64,000 bases of DNA. Origin: Lagopus muta. Its lineage: Eukaryota > Chordata > Aves > Galliformes > Phasianidae. Within the stretch, counting starts at the first letter, position 1; each line of letters starts with the position of its first letter. The stretch spans positions 34,975,537 through 35,039,536 of the forward strand of contig NC_064440.1 in assembly GCF_023343835.1 (NCBI RefSeq). Reading direction: 5' to 3'. The notes beneath the pieces were generated by a model, which made no database searches, was not told the DNA's origin, and saw nothing but the letters and a program-made list of their open reading frames with translations. The position numbers and the translations under genes were made by a program. Below, one piece after another: positions 60,304-64,000 of this stretch.

Positions 60304-60540
60304 CAGGAGGAAGTTTTCCTGAATCAGCACTGCAGGGCCGGCACACAGGTGCAGATGGCTTTTTATCTGGAGTGCTCCTTTGATAAGCAAATGGGAAAGG
60401 AAGGATGCAGCTGCCCTGAGTCAGCCTGAGGCTGAAGCAGTGGCACGTGCTGAGCTCGCATCTTGCACAGTACATCGTGTGGGTGTCCTGCTGGGAGCAG
60501 GAGGCATTGCTAACATGCTGGCTTTTGTTTTTACCTGCAG

Positions 60541-60628
60541 GCGGGCTGCCCAGGGTGCTGTGGTATCTCCGGGCTGTGTGGAGGAGCCATGCCCACCTAG
60601 CACTGCCCAGGCTCTCGGCGAGCTGAAG
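60541..60628 (+). other. SH3BP4: SH3BP4 exon 2 5' UTR portion
   Basis: This is the non-coding part of the start-codon exon, placed between the inferred acceptor (polypyrimidine tract then CAG at 60538-60540) and the ATG at 60629. It contains one upstream ATG at 60589, which opens a three-codon reading frame. The boundary is inferred from splice consensus; no transcript evidence is available here. Confidence 0.7.
60589..60600 (+). promoter_or_regulatory. Minimal uORF in the SH3BP4 leader
   Basis: An ATG at 60589-60591 with G at -3 is followed by CCC, ACC and a TAG stop at 60598-60600, encoding Met-Pro-Thr. It ends 28 nt before the SH3BP4 start and is out of frame with it. Minimal uORFs of this kind can reduce or tune main-ORF translation, but that role is inference here. 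Confidence 0.55.
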
Positions 60629-60746
60629 ATGGCAGCACAGAGGATCCGGGCAGCCAACTCCAGCGGCCTGCTGCGCTGCAAGTCGGAGGGGACACTCATC
60701 GACCTCAGCGAGGGCTTCTCAGAAAGCAGCCTGTGCGACGTCAAAG
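60629..60746 (+). CDS. SH3BP4: SH3BP4 coding exon 2, containing the start codon
   Basis: This exon encodes residues 1-39 of SH3-domain-binding protein 4 and the first base of codon 40. The start [13 protein letters not shown] and the following [17 protein letters not shown] stretch are recognisably the conserved SH3BP4 N-terminus. The ATG at 60629 has a strong Kozak context (A at -3, G at +4). The donor is AAAG|GTGGGG after 60746, giving a phase-1 junction that joins to the TG at 62796 to make valine 40. The upstream acceptor is a pyrimidine-rich tract ending in CAG at 60538-60540, so the exon would run 60541-60746 with an 88-nt 5' UTR portion. No in-frame stop lies between the acceptor and the ATG, so the start choice rests on homology and Kozak context. 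Identity is established family knowledge; exon limits are read from splice consensus. Confidence 0.95.
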
Positions 60747-61078
60747 GTGGGGGGCCAGTGTGGGCCGTGGCCACCAGGGGACAGGGCAGGTGTTAGCCTG
60801 GTGCCACCGTGTCGTGTGCAAGAGAAGGGATGGATTTGCCAGGCTGGTGACAAGGCAGGGTTGGTTCTCCATCCCCCCCAGAACAGATTCGAATGGGAGA
60901 GAATTCCCATTCCCTCGGTACGAATGGATCCCAAGGCGGAAGGAGAAGCTAGCATGTGCTGATGGTCTTTAAAATAAACATGCAACAAAGCAATTGTTTT
61001 TGCACAAGGAGCAAGGAGAGTCCCGAACATCAAATGCTCTTGCTGTACATTAGTTTGTTTTTAATGCAAAAATAGGGA

Positions 61079-61100
61079 TTACTCACATCCTTGTGAGTAA
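61079..61100. repeat. 9-bp perfect inverted repeat
   Basis: TTACTCACA and TGTGAGTAA flank a 4-nt loop. The arms contain TGAGTAA, a variant of the AP-1 core. Lies in SH3BP4 intron 2. Confidence 0.75.
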
Positions 61101-61129
61101 TTACTCATGCTCACATTCATGCAAGGGAA

Positions 61130-61262
61130 GGGACTGTCCTGCTCTGCTCACTCTGCACTGGAACAGCCTCACCTTGAGCACTGGGTGCAGTTTTGGGGCA
61201 CCGCAGTGTGAAAAGGACACAAAGATATTAGAGAGCATCCGAAGGGCATCAGCTTCTCTCCA
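61130..61262 (+). mobile_element. CR1 ORF2-end fragment
   Basis: CTCTGCTCACTCTGCACTGG, CAGTTTTGGGGCACCGCAGT and AAAGATATTAGAGAGCATCC match the C-terminal ORF2 region of CR1 in order. Truncated at both ends, in SH3BP4 intron 2. Confidence 0.8.
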
Positions 61263-62795
61263 ACAAATGTCTTGGGCTGCAGAGCTGCATTAACAGCCAT
61301 TTTCCTGCCCGGGTGGCAAAATAGGTTCAGTGCAGAGTTTATATATAGTTTTACACTGAATAAATGTGCTCACAACTTTCCCTACCTGCTGGTAGAGGCT
61401 GTGCAGGGGAAGTAGGTTAATGATGAATCACTTAATGTGTGCAAGCTCTTATTTTTCCAATACTCGAGCCCTGTGGTCCTTATATCTAAAACTTTTTTTT
61501 TGCTCTTACTGGCTGTGTTTTTCAGTACTGTTATCACGAGTTGTGCCATGGCTGCACCACATCTTTTTTGTTAGCTTTCCCAGTTTTCTGTACAGCTGAC
61601 AGGCATCCTGACATCCTGTGTTTTTCTGTGTTTTTGTTCTTTCCTCCATCCCTCTCCCCCCTCCCTCCTCCCCCCAAGCAAGCATTGTTTTCTTAGGTCT
61701 GTCTCACAAGATAACAAATGTTTGAATGCTGATATAACATTATCTGCAGCTTATTTCTCGTGATCCTTAACAGAAATAGGTCCTAAATGTGAAAGCAAAA
61801 CAGTGACAGAGTGAACATGTCTAGTCTTAATTGAACTGTTTTGCTTGCAATTGTGATCAGATAGTACTGGCTAAACAACTTGCAGCCAGCCCTGCTGCTC
61901 AACGTTGTTGAAAGAGAGACTGGAGATGCTGCTTGGTCCGTGGGAGGTCAATATGGTGTTTGTGGTGGTTCAAGTATCCTGACTTTGTAAAAGGAGCTAA
62001 GTTTTTCTGAGGAAATGTGGTCGTCCCCTTAGTGGGTTCTCTTAGCTCTCTCTTACTCTGAAACGTAAGTGGGGAAAAAAGGCAGTGCTGCAGAGCTGGT
62101 GGCCTAAGATGTTGAGATACCACTGACCAAATTTGTATGATCATGGCCTTGAAAGATCACTTGGGCCATATAACCTCTTCCCATGCAGCACACTCTTAGC
62201 CCTCCCAAAATTAACCTCTGTTGTTTTAAATGTGAAAATTTAGGGGATAGCCTGCTATTTACCCTTAAGAACTTAGATCCAGTAATGCCAGCTAAAAGGC
62301 AGAGCTGATAAGATGGGGCTCTGGCTCCCTTGGAACTCCCTTCAGCACAGCTTTGTGTGCATCATTCATCAGTGAGTTCAGAGGCTGTCTCTTAGAGAAG
62401 CAGCTGAGTGAAGTCCTAAACCAAGGGGAAGGCTTCTTGCTAAGACACTTTGCTGTATTGTTTACCCTCTTTCTCTCCACATGCCTTTCTAACATGGAAT
62501 AATAACAAATTGCTGTGTCTCCTGTCTCAGCTCCTGCTGTTCTTCCTAGTTGTTTTGATGCCCATCTCTTTCAAGAGGGCATTTTCTCTTCAGCATAAAT
62601 GTATCAGATGTAGCAAAGTGAATAGTTTTGTTTAAAAATGGTAGCAAAAAGAAATTACTTTTGGGTTGGAGATGCTTTGAAACTACTTCGGCTTCGCTGC
62701 TTGATGTAGCATGGATCACTTGCCTCAAATAAATGATTTTAAGTAGCTTGTGACTCTGTGGATTGCTTACAGTGTTTTTCTATTTCATTTCACAG

Positions 62796-64000
62796 TGCCT
62801 TCTCCTAGTGCCTTGCTGGTTGACAATCCCACGTCCTTTGGAAATGCAAAGGAAGTAATAGCAATCAAAGATTACTGTCCAACTAATTTCACCACTTTGA
62901 AGTTCTCTAAGGGGGACCATCTTTATGTCTTGGACACATCGGGAGGCGAGTGGTGGTATGCTCACAATACCACAGAAATGGGTTACATCCCTTCCTCCTA
63001 CGTCCAGCCTGTGAACTACCGCAACTCTTCCTTAACGGACAGCGGGATGATAGACAATCTACTGGAGAGCCCTGACGAGGGGGTCAGGGAGCTAGATCTG
63101 CTTGGGGAATGGACTGATGTGAAAAGAAACTCTGTGAAAGCCCACAGTAACAACCCTTTCTTGAACGGTGTCCAGACAAATCCATTTCTCAATGGGAATT
63201 TGCAGACGTTGACCAGCTCAGACAGAGAGCCCAACTCCAAAGCATCTGTTGACTTGCTGCTCTTCGACACGGGGCCTCCTGCTTCAACAGTTCCTAGCTC
63301 AGCTGCTAATAGCAGCATGGGTAACATTTTTGATGAATTTCCATCCACAAACAGGCTGGACCTGGAAGAGTCTGTGAAAAGGGACAATCCCTTCTTCAGG
63401 AGCAAACGCTCTTACAGCTTGTCTGAGCTGTCTGTTCTGCAAGCCAAGTCAGACACTCCGACACAGTCGGGTTTTTTCAACGGTTTAAAATCTCCCACTC
63501 CTGAGCAATTCCAGAGCAGGGAAGATTTTAGGACCGCATGGTTGAACCATAGGAAGCTGGCCCGGTCTTGCCATGACTTGGATTTGCTTGGTCAAAATCC
63601 TGGCTGGGGTCAGACACAACCGGTGGAGACCAACATTGTGTGCAAACTGGATAGCTCTGGTGGAGCTGTTCAGCTTCCAGACACCAACATCAGCATCCAT
63701 GTGCCAGAAGGTCACGTGTGCCCCGGGGAAACGCAGCAGATCTCCATGAAAGCTATGCTGGATCCACCACTGGAGCTCAACAGTGATAAATGCAGCACCA
63801 TCAGCCCCGTCCTGCAGATCAAACTCAGCAACATGGAGGTGAAAACATTCATCATTCTGGAGATGAAGGTATCTGCAGAGGTTAAGAATGACATCATGAG
63901 CAAGAGTTTGGTAAGACTGCAGTGCCTTCGGAGCGACATGAAGGAGGGGCCATACACACCAATGCAGCTGAGCTATTCGTATGGGGACACGATACAGGTG
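62796..64000 (+). CDS. SH3BP4: SH3BP4 large coding exon 3 (partial, continues past the window)
   Basis: This exon encodes residues 40-441 and stays open to the last base, ending exactly on a codon. The acceptor is CATTTCACAG at 62786-62795. Residues about 58-114 form an SH3 domain: AIKDY at 62-66 replaces the usual ALYDY, the WW pair is 92-93, and PSSYV is 105-109. NPF motifs at 159-161, 168-170 and 237-239 are EH-domain (Eps15-type) ligands. LLLFD at 193-197 fits the clathrin-box consensus, and LDLLG occurs at 139-143 and 301-305. A basic RSKRS lies at 241-245. From about residue 317 the sequence enters the ZU5 domain, which is cut by the window end. The full-length vertebrate protein is about 960 residues, so the rest of ZU5, the second SH3 and the death-like domain lie outside. 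The family acts in clathrin-mediated transferrin-receptor endocytosis and as a negative regulator of Rag-mTORC1. No frameshift or stop is seen. Confidence 0.97.

Larger units (their letters stand above)
42761..60540 (+). other. SH3BP4: SH3BP4 intron 1 (inferred)
   Basis: This 17.8-kb interval lies between the CpG-island donor and the start-codon exon acceptor. It holds a long CR1 copy (43401-43971), several short CR1 tails, homopolymer repeats and a second CpG-enriched patch (50242-50467). No ORF in it resembles a known protein; the longer frames (for example on the minus strand at 44398-44973 and on opposite strands around 56040-56570) look like chance. Additional leader exons cannot be excluded. 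Confidence 0.55.
60747..62795 (+). other. SH3BP4: SH3BP4 intron 2
   Basis: This phase-1 intron of 2,049 bp is bounded by GTGGGG at 60747 and TTTCACAG at 62795. It contains one partial CR1 (61130-61262) and a perfect 9-bp inverted repeat (61079-61100). The rest is unremarkable, moderately T-rich sequence with no recognisable exon. Confidence 0.85.

Noticed and set aside
1..64000. CRISPR arrays, insertion sequences, operons, phage or endogenous retroviral genes
   Set aside because: None seen. All dispersed repeats examined are CR1 or simple repeats, and no gag/pro/env-like or prokaryotic gene was recognised.

Overview
This window is vertebrate nuclear DNA and almost certainly avian, most likely a galliform such as chicken. 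Two observations support this. It carries more than twenty truncated CR1 LINE copies, many ending in the typical ATTCTRTG-type octamer tail. Its only recognisable gene, SH3BP4, is split into vertebrate-style exons. I see no prokaryotic features (operons, CRISPR arrays, phage genes) and no endogenous retrovirus. Nearly all open reading frames in the window are chance or repeat-derived.

Layout. (1) Positions 1 to about 41,690 are intergenic, with no protein-coding gene that I can support. They hold scattered CR1 fragments, homopolymer and short tandem repeats, one isolated CpG-rich patch (8190-8460), an unusually good hairpin (22103-22149) and some AT-rich homeodomain-type motif clusters. Two CR1 copies (5557-6335 and 39866-40255) still show decayed reverse-transcriptase coding segments with internal deletions. 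(2) Positions 41,691-42,600 are a degenerate minisatellite with a unit of about 74 bp and roughly 12 copies. (3) Positions about 42,600-43,100 form a CpG island with a C-rich/G-quadruplex-prone block, a perfect CRE palindrome (42650-42657), a GC box and a strong splice donor at 42760/42761. I read this as the promoter and first, non-coding exon of SH3BP4. (4) Positions 42,761-60,540 would be an intron of about 17.8 kb with more CR1 pieces. (5) Exon 2 (60,541-60,746) holds the start codon at 60,629. A 2.05-kb phase-1 intron follows, then a large coding exon from 62,796 that runs off the window at 64,000. Together the two coding pieces give 441 residues in frame, about the N-terminal half of the protein.

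SH3BP4 is an endocytic adaptor with SH3, ZU5 and death-type domains. It is known for transferrin-receptor trafficking and for restraining Rag GTPase-mTORC1 signalling. The visible half contains the first SH3 domain, three NPF motifs, a clathrin-box-like motif and the start of the ZU5 domain.

I did not find a convincing undescribed gene system. The most notable non-textbook structure is the 74-bp minisatellite lying directly against the SH3BP4 promoter, with a sharp CpG-retention boundary inside it.
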